Below, one piece after another: positions 7,870 through 15,220 of a stretch of DNA of 18,533 nucleotides (position 1 is its first letter; the number at the start of each line of letters is the position of its first letter). The position numbers and the translations under genes are program-made. Below the pieces are notes generated by a model. The model was not told the DNA's origin, ran no database searches, and worked only from the letters and a program-made list of their open reading frames with translations. The DNA comes from UBA2160 sp964588665 (GTDB lineage: Bacteria; Chloroflexota; Dehalococcoidia; Lucifugimonadales; UBA1123): NCBI GenBank assembly GCA_964588665.1, contig CAZPQQ010000064.1, positions 1-18,533 on the forward strand. Reading direction: 5' to 3'.

Positions 7870-8334
7870 TTGACGGACAATATCGAAACAGGGACGCGAC
7901 TGCCCGATCCGCCGGGATTTCCGGTGGAGTGGGATTCACCGGACGAGCCTCTTCGGCTCTGGGAATGGGACAACGTGCACAGCCCGCTTCCGGCAACACC
8001 GATGAGAACCTCCGCCACGGCTCGCATCATGGCAGATGGTCCGGCCCGCGCATCACGAGATCTGAAACGAACTGGACGGTCGCTGAGCAAACGGATCAAC
8101 GGTTACTCGTACTCAGCAGGCGTGCCCGATGAGACATCCGAATATGATCGCGAACAACAGCGGGTGGCGCTGAACGACGCAATCGCGAACACGAAACGCC
8201 GATGGGACCGCGAGTTCTTGCCGAAGCTGGAGGCGGACCTGGCCTACATGAGCGGCGTCGATCTGAAGGGCGCCACGTTTAAAGAACTCCTGTCATGGCT
8301 GAACGAGTTCGTGGAGTTGAGCGGATATCACTGA
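7870..8334 (+). CDS. N-terminal part of a PEP-utilising-enzyme-like protein, ended by an in-frame TGA
   Basis: This 154-residue frame starts at TTG 7870, with AAGGGGA (7857-7863) 6 nt before it. It opens with LPDPPGF and contains WEWDNVHSPLPATPM, which resembles the Trp-x-x-Asn-Val-His/Pro-x-x-Pro start of ~550-residue proteins carrying a C-terminal PEP-utiliser His domain. The frame ends at TGA 8332-8334, and the same frame continues open through the next gene to 9516. If that TGA were a sense codon, the product would be one 548-residue protein. The pair may therefore be a single gene with a nonsense mutation, sequence error or recoded stop, or it may be truly split. No catalytic function can be assigned to this part. 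Confidence 0.7.
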   Translation: MTDNIETGTRLPDPPGFPVEWDSPDEPLRLWEWDNVHSPLPATPMRTSATARIMADGPARASRDLKRTGRSLSKRINGYSYSAGVPDETSEYDREQQRVALNDAIANTKRRWDREFLPKLEADLAYMSGVDLKGATFKELLSWLNEFVELSGYH

Positions 8335-8352
8335 TACGTCCATTTTCTGGTC

Positions 8353-9516
8353 GTGGCACCCCTTCACGAGGCAGTCAACAAACTGGTCGAGCTCTACCAT
8401 GAAGCGTTCGGCGACGGATCTGAAACCGACGCCTACACGCTTATCCAGGGATTGCCCAACAAGAACATTGAAACCAACCGCGAGTTGGAAGTATTGGCAG
8501 GCGAGGCTCGCGACAATTCATTCGTGAGCCGCATTTTCGCCGATGTCGTCGGCGCCGACGAGATACTGAGCCAACTTAGGAGCGCCAAAGAGGCCAAATC
8601 GTTCGTGGCCGACCTGGATGAGTACTTGCGAGTGTATGGCTTGAAGCCGACCGGCTTCGATTATCTGTTCCCGACGTGGATCGAAGACCCGACGTTTGTG
8701 ATCTTGAACATCAAGAGTTACCTTCAGGGATCGTTCCCTGACGTCATGGCGTCAAGCGCCGGCAAAGCGGCTCAGGCCAACGTGGCCATGGCGAAAGCCC
8801 TCGACCAGATCAGCGACGAAGACCTCAAAGCCCGGTTCACGCTTGCGTTGGGCCATGCGAGGGATTTGTGGCCGCTCAAAGAAGACCACGCCTTCTACAT
8901 AGATCAGGGTTCGACGGCGTGCGTGCGGCGATTGATCGCGGAAGTGGGGCGCCGATTGATGGACAACGAGATACTGCAGACAGCGACCGATGTGTTCTAC
9001 GTCGACTGGGAGGAGATGGTCGATGCTCTCAAAGACCGCCCCCGACGCGACTTGATGCAACAGGTGCGGGATCGCAAAGAACTCCGCCAGCGACAGCTCC
9101 GCATGAATCCGCCGCCGAAACTGGGCACGTTGCCGTCGATATCAGAGACCGACCGGACACACGACCCGGCCCGCACGTCTGAACCGGACCCGACGGTGAA
9201 GGTGTTGCGAGGAGTAGGCTGCTCGCCCGGATCGGCCACCGGGCCCGCCAGAGTCGTGAAGTCTCCGGACGAATTCGCCAAGATCAAGCCCGGCGACGTG
9301 CTGGTGTGCACATCGACCAACCCGACGTGGACTCCGCTGTTCGGCACGGTCGCCGCAATCGTGACCGATTCAGGCGGCGTGCTCTCTCACACCGCGATCG
9401 TCGCCAGGGAGTACGGTCTGCCAGCCGTCGTGGGCACCATCTACGGCACTCACCTCGTCACCGACGGGCAGCTCATCACCGTCGACGGCGACGCTGGGAC
9501 CGTGTTCCTGGCGTAA
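8353..9516 (+). CDS. PEP-utilising enzyme mobile (phosphohistidine) domain protein
   Basis: The 387-residue frame from GTG 8353 has a helical, unassigned region followed by a C-terminal swivelling phosphohistidine domain (about residues 290-387): GVGCSPGSATGPARVV, PGDVLVCTSTNPTWTPLF, and GGVLSHTAIVAREYGLPAVVGT with the expected phosphorylated His346. This domain carries phosphate between active sites in PEP synthase, pyruvate phosphate dikinase and relatives. No ATP-grasp nucleotide domain and no PEP-binding barrel are present, so it is not a complete dikinase; a phosphotransfer partner or different chemistry is implied. It is in the same frame as 7870-8334 and 18 nt after its TGA, and the GTG has no clear ribosome-binding site, which favours an original single gene. 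Confidence 0.8.
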   Translation: MAPLHEAVNKLVELYHEAFGDGSETDAYTLIQGLPNKNIETNRELEVLAGEARDNSFVSRIFADVVGADEILSQLRSAKEAKSFVADLDEYLRVYGLKPTGFDYLFPTWIEDPTFVILNIKSYLQGSFPDVMASSAGKAAQANVAMAKALDQISDEDLKARFTLALGHARDLWPLKEDHAFYIDQGSTACVRRLIAEVGRRLMDNEILQTATDVFYVDWEEMVDALKDRPRRDLMQQVRDRKELRQRQLRMNPPPKLGTLPSISETDRTHDPARTSEPDPTVKVLRGVGCSPGSATGPARVVKSPDEFAKIKPGDVLVCTSTNPTWTPLFGTVAAIVTDSGGVLSHTAIVAREYGLPAVVGTIYGTHLVTDGQLITVDGDAGTVFLA

Positions 9517-9526
9517 AGGCGATCGA

Positions 9527-9675
9527 GTGCCTAGTGTCGGAAATTGCCGTTAGAATAATCCGTTCGCCCCTTCGGAAATCTCAGGGCAGGCTCTGAGATT
9601 TCCGAAGAGCCTGCGACCGATGGTTCGACAAGTTCACCACGAACGAAATTGTTAACGCCGATTATCGCAAGCAAG
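9527..9675. mobile_element. Non-coding repeat element, short copy (shares both ends with 17321-17731)
   Basis: The left end (9527-9552) matches the reverse complement of 17706-17731 at 24 of 26 positions. The right end (9651-9675) matches the reverse complement of 17321-17345 at 24 of 25. Between them lie repeat A (9560-9597, inverted relative to copy 1) and repeat B (9621-9646, inverted). It encodes no protein and abuts the 3' end of the MMPL gene. A small non-autonomous element is the simplest reading; no transposase or clear target duplication is seen. Confidence 0.55.
9570..9607. repeat. Perfect 15-bp inverted repeat inside the element
   Basis: CTTCGGAAATCTCAG (9570-9584) pairs with CTGAGATTTCCGAAG (9593-9607) around an 8-nt loop. 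It lies between the convergent PEP-utiliser and MMPL genes and could fold in either transcript. The left arm belongs to repeat A; the right arm replaces the usual continuation of repeat A. Confidence 0.75.
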
Positions 9676-9677
9676 CA

Positions 9678-11564
9678 TTAGTCCGCGGTGACTGCGCTCG
9701 TCGTCGGCTCCTCTGCCTCAACGCGTACGTCGGGAAGCCAGCTCAAGACGCTGGGCAGGTACCAGTTCCAGTCTCCCAGCAGCCGCATGCTCGCAGGGAC
9801 CAGGATCGAGCGGATGATCGTGGCGTCCAGGAAGACTGCTACGCCGAGCCCGAATCCGACCTGCTGGCACATCACCATGTCCCCCATGGCGAAACCGCCG
9901 AACACCGCGACCATGATCAACGCCGCCCCAGTGATTATCTTGCCCGTGGACCGCAGCCCGTACGCCACCGACCCGGCGTTGTCCTGTGTCTGGTCGTACC
10001 GCTCACGGATTCGGCTCAACAGGAAGACGTGGTAGTCCATCGACAGTCCGAACAGGACCGAGAACAGAAACAGCGGAATCCAGGCGTCTATCACGTCGGA
10101 CTGGTAGAAGCCCAGGAAATCGGCGGCGACCCCTTTCTGGAACACCAGCACCAGCAACCCGTAAGCAGCCCCGACCGACAGCAGGTTCATCAGGATTGCC
10201 TTGATCGGGATCACTATGGACCTGAACACCACGGTCAACATAATGAAACTCAGTCCCAGGACGATACCGAACACGATGGGCGTGAACCTGTCGGTGATGT
10301 CGCAGAAATCGACGTTGAACGCGGGCGCCCCAGTGGCGTAGACTCGGGCATCGACACCCGTGAATGCAGCGGGAACGTAGGTGTCTCGCACATTCCTCAC
10401 CGCTGTGGTTGCGTCATCGCTCGCCGACTCGCCGGTTACCGGGACCGAGATGAGGGCCAAGTCACCGGCCACATTCGCTTGGTACGCGGGCTCGTCCATG
10501 AACAACGGGTCGGCCGCCAACGCAGCGTTCAGGGACTCGATTGCGCTCTGAACCGCGGATGAGTTGGCGTCGCCGTCCACCACGATCTCGAGAGGCGACA
10601 CGACGCCGAAGGAGAACTCTTCGTCCAAGATCAGGAAGGCTTCTTTCGTCGCAAGATCGTCGGGCATGGACGATATCCCGTTGAAGCCCGTCTCGAGCTG
10701 GAACACGGGTATGGCCGCGGCCCCGAGCAGCCCGACGGAGAGCACGAGGCTCACGATGGGATGCGCCATCACCAGTGCGGTGATCCAGTTCCAGAAGCCG
10801 CCCTGGGTCTCTTCATTTTGCGACTCCATCAGATTCCGACCAAAATACGGCACGCGCCACGAGTTCACACGGTCGCCCATCAGCCCCAGAGCCGCCGGAA
10901 GCAGCGTCAGTGAGGCGGGGACGGACATTATGACGACGAGGATCGCGCCAGTCGCCAGGCTCTGAAAGATGTTCGTAGGTATGATCAGCATGCCGATCAG
11001 CGCGAGGACCACGGTCATGCCGCTGAAGAACACCGCCCTGCTGGCGGTCGCTCTGGATCGGGAGATCGCCGCCATTTTCTCGTGTCCCCGAGCTCGCTCC
11101 TCGCGGTATCTGTAGACGATGAAAAGCGTGTAGTCGATGCCGACCGCCAGCCCTATCATGAAGATCATGTTTACGACGAAGAAAGAGAGTTGGAATAGCT
11201 GGCCGATCAGGGCCGAGAGCGCTATCGCTATGACAATCGCGATCAGCGCGGCGAATATCGGCGTCACCGCGGCCACCACGGCGCCGAACACTATCAGCAG
11301 GATCACGAGGGCAATCGGTATGCCGAAAACCTCGACGTTGAACATGTCCTTCTCAGCGATTTCGTTGGACTCGAACGAGATCGAAGCCTCGCCCGCGATC
11401 AGGACCTGGAAGCCTTCCTCGCCGTCGGCTTCGTGTACGAGCTCCATGATCTGCTCGGCATTGGTCACGGCTTCGTCGAACGTGCCAGCCAGGACGAACG
11501 GCATGATGGTGGTGTGGCGGTCAGCCGAGACCATCGACGGATCCTGCGTGAGGTAGTAGTTCAC
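9678..11564 (-). CDS. MMPL/RND-superfamily transporter, main part (downstream of a frameshift)
   Basis: This 628-residue frame holds most of an inner-membrane, proton-driven RND exporter of the MMPL type. Features in order: periplasmic segment, five hydrophobic helices with GIDYTLF, a loop, a helix near ALVMAHPIVSLVLSV, a second periplasmic domain, and a final helix bundle with GLSMDYHVF. The two Asp-Tyr pairs (Asp144-Tyr145 and Asp510-Tyr511 here; 255/256 and 621/622 in the joined protein) match the proton-relay pairs of MmpL3. The first helix and part of the first porter domain are in another frame at 11561-11896, so GTG 11564 is not a natural start. The substrate is unknown. The TetR gene just upstream suggests regulated efflux or lipid export. 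Confidence 0.88.
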   Translation of the reverse strand: MNYYLTQDPSMVSADRHTTIMPFVLAGTFDEAVTNAEQIMELVHEADGEEGFQVLIAGEASISFESNEIAEKDMFNVEVFGIPIALVILLIVFGAVVAAVTPIFAALIAIVIAIALSALIGQLFQLSFFVVNMIFMIGLAVGIDYTLFIVYRYREERARGHEKMAAISRSRATASRAVFFSGMTVVLALIGMLIIPTNIFQSLATGAILVVIMSVPASLTLLPAALGLMGDRVNSWRVPYFGRNLMESQNEETQGGFWNWITALVMAHPIVSLVLSVGLLGAAAIPVFQLETGFNGISSMPDDLATKEAFLILDEEFSFGVVSPLEIVVDGDANSSAVQSAIESLNAALAADPLFMDEPAYQANVAGDLALISVPVTGESASDDATTAVRNVRDTYVPAAFTGVDARVYATGAPAFNVDFCDITDRFTPIVFGIVLGLSFIMLTVVFRSIVIPIKAILMNLLSVGAAYGLLVLVFQKGVAADFLGFYQSDVIDAWIPLFLFSVLFGLSMDYHVFLLSRIRERYDQTQDNAGSVAYGLRSTGKIITGAALIMVAVFGGFAMGDMVMCQQVGFGLGVAVFLDATIIRSILVPASMRLLGDWNWYLPSVLSWLPDVRVEAEEPTTSAVTAD

Positions 11565-11896
11565 GCCGCCCTGGATGACGTCGGCGCCGAGCCCCCGATT
11601 GTGCCGAACACCTCGTCAACCTTGGCCATGAACTCGGGATGGTCCACGGTCAGCGTGTCGGACCGCACCACGACGACCTCGTTGACCAGTCTCGGACCTC
11701 GCAGTCGCTCTTCGAGGAGGTCGTCGCCCTTTTTGGAGTCGGGCATGTTCGTGTACGAAAACTCGGTGGTAAGAGCGTCGCCGAGCAACGTTGCGTTCAC
11801 GACCACCGCCGCGACCAGCAGCACCACCCAGAGCACGATCGTCCTCCAAGGATGATTTGCGCTCATGTTCGCCAACGCCTGTGTCGAGAGGTTCAT
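11561..11896 (-). CDS. MMPL transporter, N-terminal fragment (upstream of a frameshift)
   Basis: The ATG at 11896 follows AAGGGGA (11903-11909) and encodes NHPWRTIVLWVVLLVAAVVVNATLL, the first transmembrane helix, then YTNMPDSKKGDDLLEERL, typical of an MMPL N-terminus. After VFGTIGG the frame runs into a short non-homologous tail and stops. Reading one extra base in the five-base C run at 11592-11596 (G run on the coding strand) gives GLGADVIQGGVNYYLTQ and joins the main part as one 739-residue protein of normal length. A longer start at TTG 11923 is less likely because its ribosome-binding site is poorer. The gene begins 30 nt after the TetR gene and is probably co-transcribed with it. Confidence 0.78.
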   Translation of the reverse strand: MNLSTQALANMSANHPWRTIVLWVVLLVAAVVVNATLLGDALTTEFSYTNMPDSKKGDDLLEERLRGPRLVNEVVVVRSDTLTVDHPEFMAKVDEVFGTIGGSAPTSSRAA

Positions 11897-11926
11897 ACTC
11901 TTCCCCTTAATCCAATGGCTCAATGC

Positions 11927-12634
11927 TCAACGTCTTGCCGTCATAATCGTCTGTTGAACCGGTAATTCCTTTGCTTCGGTGTCAGGCGCCAAAATCGCCG
12001 GGCTAGCCTGTTCGCGGCTCTGCGCAGGCGGCTGGGTGAACAACGCACCCGCCGTCACTTGCTTCATGGCGGCAACATAACGGCTCACGTCCGTGTCCGG
12101 GTCCATGCTTTGTTGCAGCACCAAACCGTCGCGCAAGGCCATCAAGACCCTAGCCACGTACTCCGCGTCTGCCGAGTCTGAGACGTCGCCGTTGCGTTGC
12201 CCTCGCTCGACGATCGACTGCAAGCCCGCCAACACCTGGCTTCTCGGACCCATCGCGGTTTGCAGCACTTCGGGATTTCGAAGCGTCTCAGACCAGAGTT
12301 GGACTTCGAGTCTGCTCGCGGGTTGCGCCTCGGATGAAGCGATGCCCATGATGAAGACTTCCGCCAGTTTTTCGATGGCCTCGCGAGCCGTGCCCAGCAA
12401 TTGAGCGCCGTCGAAGACCGCTCCGATTTCGGTCTGACCGTGCGTGCAGCACTCGGCGATCATAGAGTCCTTGCTGTCGAAGTAGTTGTAGATGGCGCCG
12501 GCGCTGAGGTTCGCCTCTTCGCAGATGTCGTTGATCGTGGTCTGGTGGAAGCCGTTGCGGGAGAAGCAAGCAAGAGCCGCATCGAGAATTTGGCGACGCC
12601 GCGCCTCGATGTGTTCCTCGGTGACTTTCGGCAT
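11927..12634 (-). CDS. TetR/AcrR-family transcriptional regulator
   Basis: This 235-residue repressor-type protein probably controls itself and the MMPL transporter 30 nt downstream. The N-terminal helix-turn-helix is clear: RRQILDAALACFSRNGFHQTTINDICEEANLSAGAIYNYFDSKDSMI (about residues 13-59). The rest is the helical ligand-binding and dimer domain, which is variable and does not reveal the ligand. ATG 12634 is preferred over an upstream in-frame codon at 12703 because AGGAG (12642-12646) lies 7 nt before it and the 12703 start would fall inside the promoter. A promoter and two inverted repeats lie upstream. Confidence 0.9.
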   Translation of the reverse strand: MPKVTEEHIEARRRQILDAALACFSRNGFHQTTINDICEEANLSAGAIYNYFDSKDSMIAECCTHGQTEIGAVFDGAQLLGTAREAIEKLAEVFIMGIASSEAQPASRLEVQLWSETLRNPEVLQTAMGPRSQVLAGLQSIVERGQRNGDVSDSADAEYVARVLMALRDGLVLQQSMDPDTDVSRYVAAMKQVTAGALFTQPPAQSREQASPAILAPDTEAKELPVQQTIMTARR

Positions 12635-12656
12635 GCAGTGCTCCTGTCGGGTCCAA

Positions 12657-12670
12657 AACGAATACTCGTT
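12657..12670. promoter_or_regulatory. Candidate TetR operator, promoter-proximal palindrome
   Basis: AACGA-ATAC-TCGTT is a 5-bp perfect inverted repeat with a 4-nt centre, located 23-36 bp upstream of the TetR start and downstream of the predicted -10 box. Its size and position suit a TetR dimer, but binding is inferred. Confidence 0.45.
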
Positions 12671-12689
12671 CTCAAAAGTGAATGATCGC

Positions 12690-12719
12690 TTTACATCATG
12701 CACCAGTGAGTTGTGTCAA
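12690..12719 (-). promoter_or_regulatory. Predicted sigma70-type promoter of the TetR-MMPL unit, overlapped by an inverted repeat
   Basis: On the minus strand, a perfect -35 TTGACA (12714-12719) is followed after 18 nt by TGTAAA (12690-12695) as the -10. A 9-bp inverted repeat ACATCATGC/GCATGATGT (12693-12701 and 12720-12728, 18-nt spacer) brackets the core promoter, so a bound dimer could block polymerase. Confidence 0.6.
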
Positions 12720-12728
12720 GCATGATGT

Positions 12729-13139
12729 CGCCTTCGGCGCAGATGGTCGCGCAGCGAGTTCCAACGGGGGACGCGTCGCGATTAGGACGGCGCCCGAACG
12801 GCGGCGTGAGGGGCATGCAAGGCGTCCGTGGGTTGGTCATGTTCGGTATCGAGGCCACTGGACCACGGCTATCTCGACCGCCGGTAGTCGCCTCGTCGCT
12901 CCCCTCCTCAACGCGCGCGCAAACCGGTTGGGTTGCCGCGCTACTTGATTTCCTGCGGGGCCCCAGATTCTTCGCCTGCGGGCTCAGAATGACATATGGG
13001 CCGCGCGTCCGCCCGCTTCGTCGATCGCTGTCAAATGGATCGGGGTGACAGTGGGCTGGCGAGGCAGTTCGTTGGACGCATCTGCCCAAGGAGTGCGGAG
13101 ACGTCAGGACGGAGGGACATGAGGCGCAACCTGTACGCA
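12729..13139. other. Gene-free stretch between TetR and the sdh cluster
   Basis: No frame here looks like a protein: the open frames are Arg/Pro/Ser-rich with no motif and no ribosome-binding site. The part at about 12957-12995 holds an imperfect hairpin (ATTCT...AGAAT around a GC-rich centre, beside GGGGCCCC), in the style of a dispersed intergenic repeat. No second copy is present in the window. Confidence 0.5.
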
Positions 13140-13170
13140 ATCGGCCCCCGTCGTGACGACGGGGGCCGAT
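13140..13170 (-). terminator. Terminator-type hairpin after the sdh operon
   Basis: A perfect palindrome around 13155, with up to 15 paired positions including GGCCCCCGTCG/CGACGGGGGCC, lies 29 bp past the stop of the HdrB-like gene. On the minus strand it is followed by only a short T stretch. Confidence 0.7.
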
Positions 13171-13198
13171 GATTGGCACGTGAACTAAAGGCGACGGA

Positions 13199-14089
13199 CT
13201 AGGCTGAGACCGCGACCTCTGTTAGGAAGTTCTTGGTCGATACGATGTGCTTGTTCAAGCGCATCGCCCTGGGGTCGATCCCCATGGCGAGGCCGATGAG
13301 CTGGGGCAGGTGGAGGATCGGCATGTCGATGGCGATCGGGCTGTTGCCGGACGCCGCCGACGGTTGGAAGCCGTCCAGGTTCAGATGGCACAGCGGGCAC
13401 GGCGTCACCATCGCGTCAGCGCCGCGTCCCTTGGCGTCGAGGGTGTGAGTCGCGACCATCTTGAGAGCGTTCGGGTTGTTGATCGTGGTTATCGGGAATC
13501 CGCAGCAAAGCGTCTTGCCAGGGAAGTCGACGACTTCGGCGCCCACCGCTTCGATGAGCGTCTCGAGGGAGTCTTCCCGTTCGGGGTGGTCGTCGAAGCC
13601 AAGGGCAGTTGTCGGCCGCACGAGGTAGCATCCATAGAACGGCGCCATCTTCAGGTTCGACAGAGGTTGTGTGACCAGCGACTTTAGTTTGTCGATCCCC
13701 ACATCTTCCAGGATCGCCCATAGGAGATGCTTCGGCTCCGACGTTCCGCTGTACGAAAGCCCTTCTTCGTCCAGGTCTTCGTTGATCGACGCACGATATT
13801 CGTCGTCTTGCAGCCGCACATTGGCTTGGGACATGACGCCTTGGCAAGTGCTGCACAGCGTCAGGATCGGCAGACCCGCGCGCTCCGCCATGGCGAAGGT
13901 CCGGGCGTTCAGCGTGTCGGCGAGCCGCAGGTTCTTCTCTTGGAGAACTCCCGCGCCGGTGCAGGAAGCGCCTTCCAGCGCCGAGAGGTCAAGCTGGATT
14001 TCCAATCGCCGACAGACTTCTAATGTTGCGACGTACAGTTCGGGTGTCGCGCCCCGTGCGACGCATCCGGCGTACAGTGCATATCTCAT
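13199..14089 (-). CDS. HdrB-like/SdhE-type subunit of an E-type succinate dehydrogenase/fumarate reductase
   Basis: This 296-residue protein has two cysteine-rich (CCG-type) domains like heterodisulfide reductase subunit B and the third subunit of E-type succinate:quinone oxidoreductases. The C-terminal copy is complete: Cys154 (YGC), Cys195-Cys196-Gly, Cys231 and Cys234 (TPCPLC). The N-terminal copy has Cys9, a single Cys43 (SCTG in place of CCG), Cys79 and Cys82 (CSTC). The first pattern may hold a non-cubane Fe-S cluster. It has no transmembrane helix and would contact the membrane peripherally, passing electrons between SdhB and quinone or another acceptor. ATG 14089 overlaps the sdhB stop (ATGA), showing coupling. 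Classical SdhC/SdhD haem anchors are absent nearby. Confidence 0.87.
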   Translation of the reverse strand: MRYALYAGCVARGATPELYVATLEVCRRLEIQLDLSALEGASCTGAGVLQEKNLRLADTLNARTFAMAERAGLPILTLCSTCQGVMSQANVRLQDDEYRASINEDLDEEGLSYSGTSEPKHLLWAILEDVGIDKLKSLVTQPLSNLKMAPFYGCYLVRPTTALGFDDHPEREDSLETLIEAVGAEVVDFPGKTLCCGFPITTINNPNALKMVATHTLDAKGRGADAMVTPCPLCHLNLDGFQPSAASGNSPIAIDMPILHLPQLIGLAMGIDPRAMRLNKHIVSTKNFLTEVAVSA

Positions 14090-15042
14090 CGCTTGTTCTC
14101 TACCTTCTTGAAGATGCGGCGCACGTTTTCGACGCCCGGGATGGCTTTGTGCATCAGCGGAGGTCGCTTCCCGGCGAGTTGTGCTCGGATGCCGATCGGC
14201 ACCAGTTTGATCATTTCACGAACGTTGAATAGGCCATGGCTCTTGATCGTGAGTTTGGTCTCGTCGAGCCTACCGCTGTGCTCGATGATGTCGGAGAACG
14301 CGGTGGCGTGCCGTGCGCCGGTGGTGTTCGTGAATCCGGCCTCCATGGCCTGATCTCTGAGCGCCATGATGCGACTCATCGGGTCGACGCTCTTCGGGCA
14401 AGCCTGGACGCACTGCATGCAGCGCGTGCAGTCCCACATGCCGCCGGGCTCGTTCAGCGCCGTCAATCGCTGAGTGTTGGCATCGTCTCTCGGGTCGGCT
14501 ACGAAACGGTAGGCTTTAGCGAGTGCAGCGGGACCCAGGAAGCTGGGATCCACGGCCATCACGGTGCAATCAGAAACACATGCGCCGCTCATGATGCAGG
14601 ACACGACGCCCGCAAGGTGCACCATATCCTCGTCGGGCGCGACGTACTCGCCTTGGGGCGCCGGTCCCTCTGGTTTGATCCAGGGATCGACAGCCCGCAC
14701 CTTGTCCCAGAAGGTCCCGAAATCAACAACTAGGTCCTTGATGACCTGCATGTTTCCGGCGGGCTCCACGACGATAGGTCCGCCGTTTTTCGGCATCGCG
14801 TCGGTCAGCTTCGTGTTGCACGCCAAGCCCGCCTGTCCGTTGACCCGCACCGCGCAAGAGCCGCAGATCGCACTGCGACACGAGCACCTGAGCGCCAACG
14901 TTCCGTCGATGTCTTCGCGAATGTGGATCAGTCCATCCAACAGAGTGGAGGCTTCGGTCATCTCCAGATCGTATTCCTGGAGCTTGGCTACAGGCCTTTC
15001 GCTGTCGGGATCGAAGCGCCTAACGCTGATCTTGACTTCCAT
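14086..15042 (-). CDS. sdhB: Succinate dehydrogenase/fumarate reductase iron-sulfur subunit
   Basis: This 318-residue subunit carries electrons from the flavoprotein through three Fe-S clusters. The N-terminal ferredoxin-like domain has Cys53/Cys55, Cys60, Cys63 and Cys75 for [2Fe-2S]. The C-terminal helical domain has two motifs: CIMSGACVSDCT (Cys149, Ser152, Cys155, Cys159) and CTRCMQCVQACP (Cys205, Cys208, Cys211, Cys215). Normal SdhB has Cys at the Ser152 position. Cys208 is an extra Cys at the site that makes the third centre [3Fe-4S] in classical enzymes, and E-type enzymes have Cys there and a second [4Fe-4S]. AAGGA (15050-15054) precedes ATG 15042. It overlaps the HdrB-like gene by 4 nt and is separated from sdhA by 228 bp of repeat sequence. 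Confidence 0.94.
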   Translation of the reverse strand: MEVKISVRRFDPDSERPVAKLQEYDLEMTEASTLLDGLIHIREDIDGTLALRCSCRSAICGSCAVRVNGQAGLACNTKLTDAMPKNGGPIVVEPAGNMQVIKDLVVDFGTFWDKVRAVDPWIKPEGPAPQGEYVAPDEDMVHLAGVVSCIMSGACVSDCTVMAVDPSFLGPAALAKAYRFVADPRDDANTQRLTALNEPGGMWDCTRCMQCVQACPKSVDPMSRIMALRDQAMEAGFTNTTGARHATAFSDIIEHSGRLDETKLTIKSHGLFNVREMIKLVPIGIRAQLAGKRPPLMHKAIPGVENVRRIFKKVENKR

Positions 15043-15096
15043 TCGTACCGTCCTTGTTGTCTATCACGTATTCGCCGAACATTTAAGAGCCTTCGG

Positions 15097-15220
15097 CGAC
15101 CCTACGACAGGCTCAGAGCCTGCCCTGAGATTTCCGAAGGGGCGAACGGAGCGGAGAGTTTCACCGTTCGCGGTGAGCGGCGGATTCTTCCGTTCGCGGT
15201 GAGCTTGTCGAACCACCGGT
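15097..15220. repeat. Repeats A and B between sdhA and sdhB
   Basis: Repeat A (15110-15149) is nearly identical to 661-700. It is followed by a partial repeat B (15163-15180) and a full repeat B (15190-15215). The block fills most of the 228-bp gap between the two sdh genes, is non-coding, and could form structure in the operon transcript or house a promoter for sdhB; neither is demonstrated. Confidence 0.7.

Noticed and set aside
8336..8354. Selenocysteine insertion hairpin after the TGA in the PEP-utiliser gene
   Set aside because: The stem is short with a mismatch and very close to the TGA, and I know of no selenocysteine in this family; retained only as an outside possibility in the TGA finding.
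10029..10562. 177-residue plus-strand frame inside the MMPL gene, and similar long frames opposite sdhA, pccB and icd
   Set aside because: They are mirror frames of clearly conserved genes in GC-rich DNA, with His/Arg/Gln-rich low-complexity products.
12635..12703. Longer TetR start at 12703
   Set aside because: It would place coding sequence over the predicted -10 box and operators; ATG 12634 has a good ribosome-binding site and the normal TetR N-terminus.
12691..13179. 162-residue minus-strand open frame between TetR and the sdh operon
   Set aside because: Arg/Pro/Ser-rich, no motif, overlaps the TetR promoter, and runs through the terminator hairpin and repeat-like sequence.
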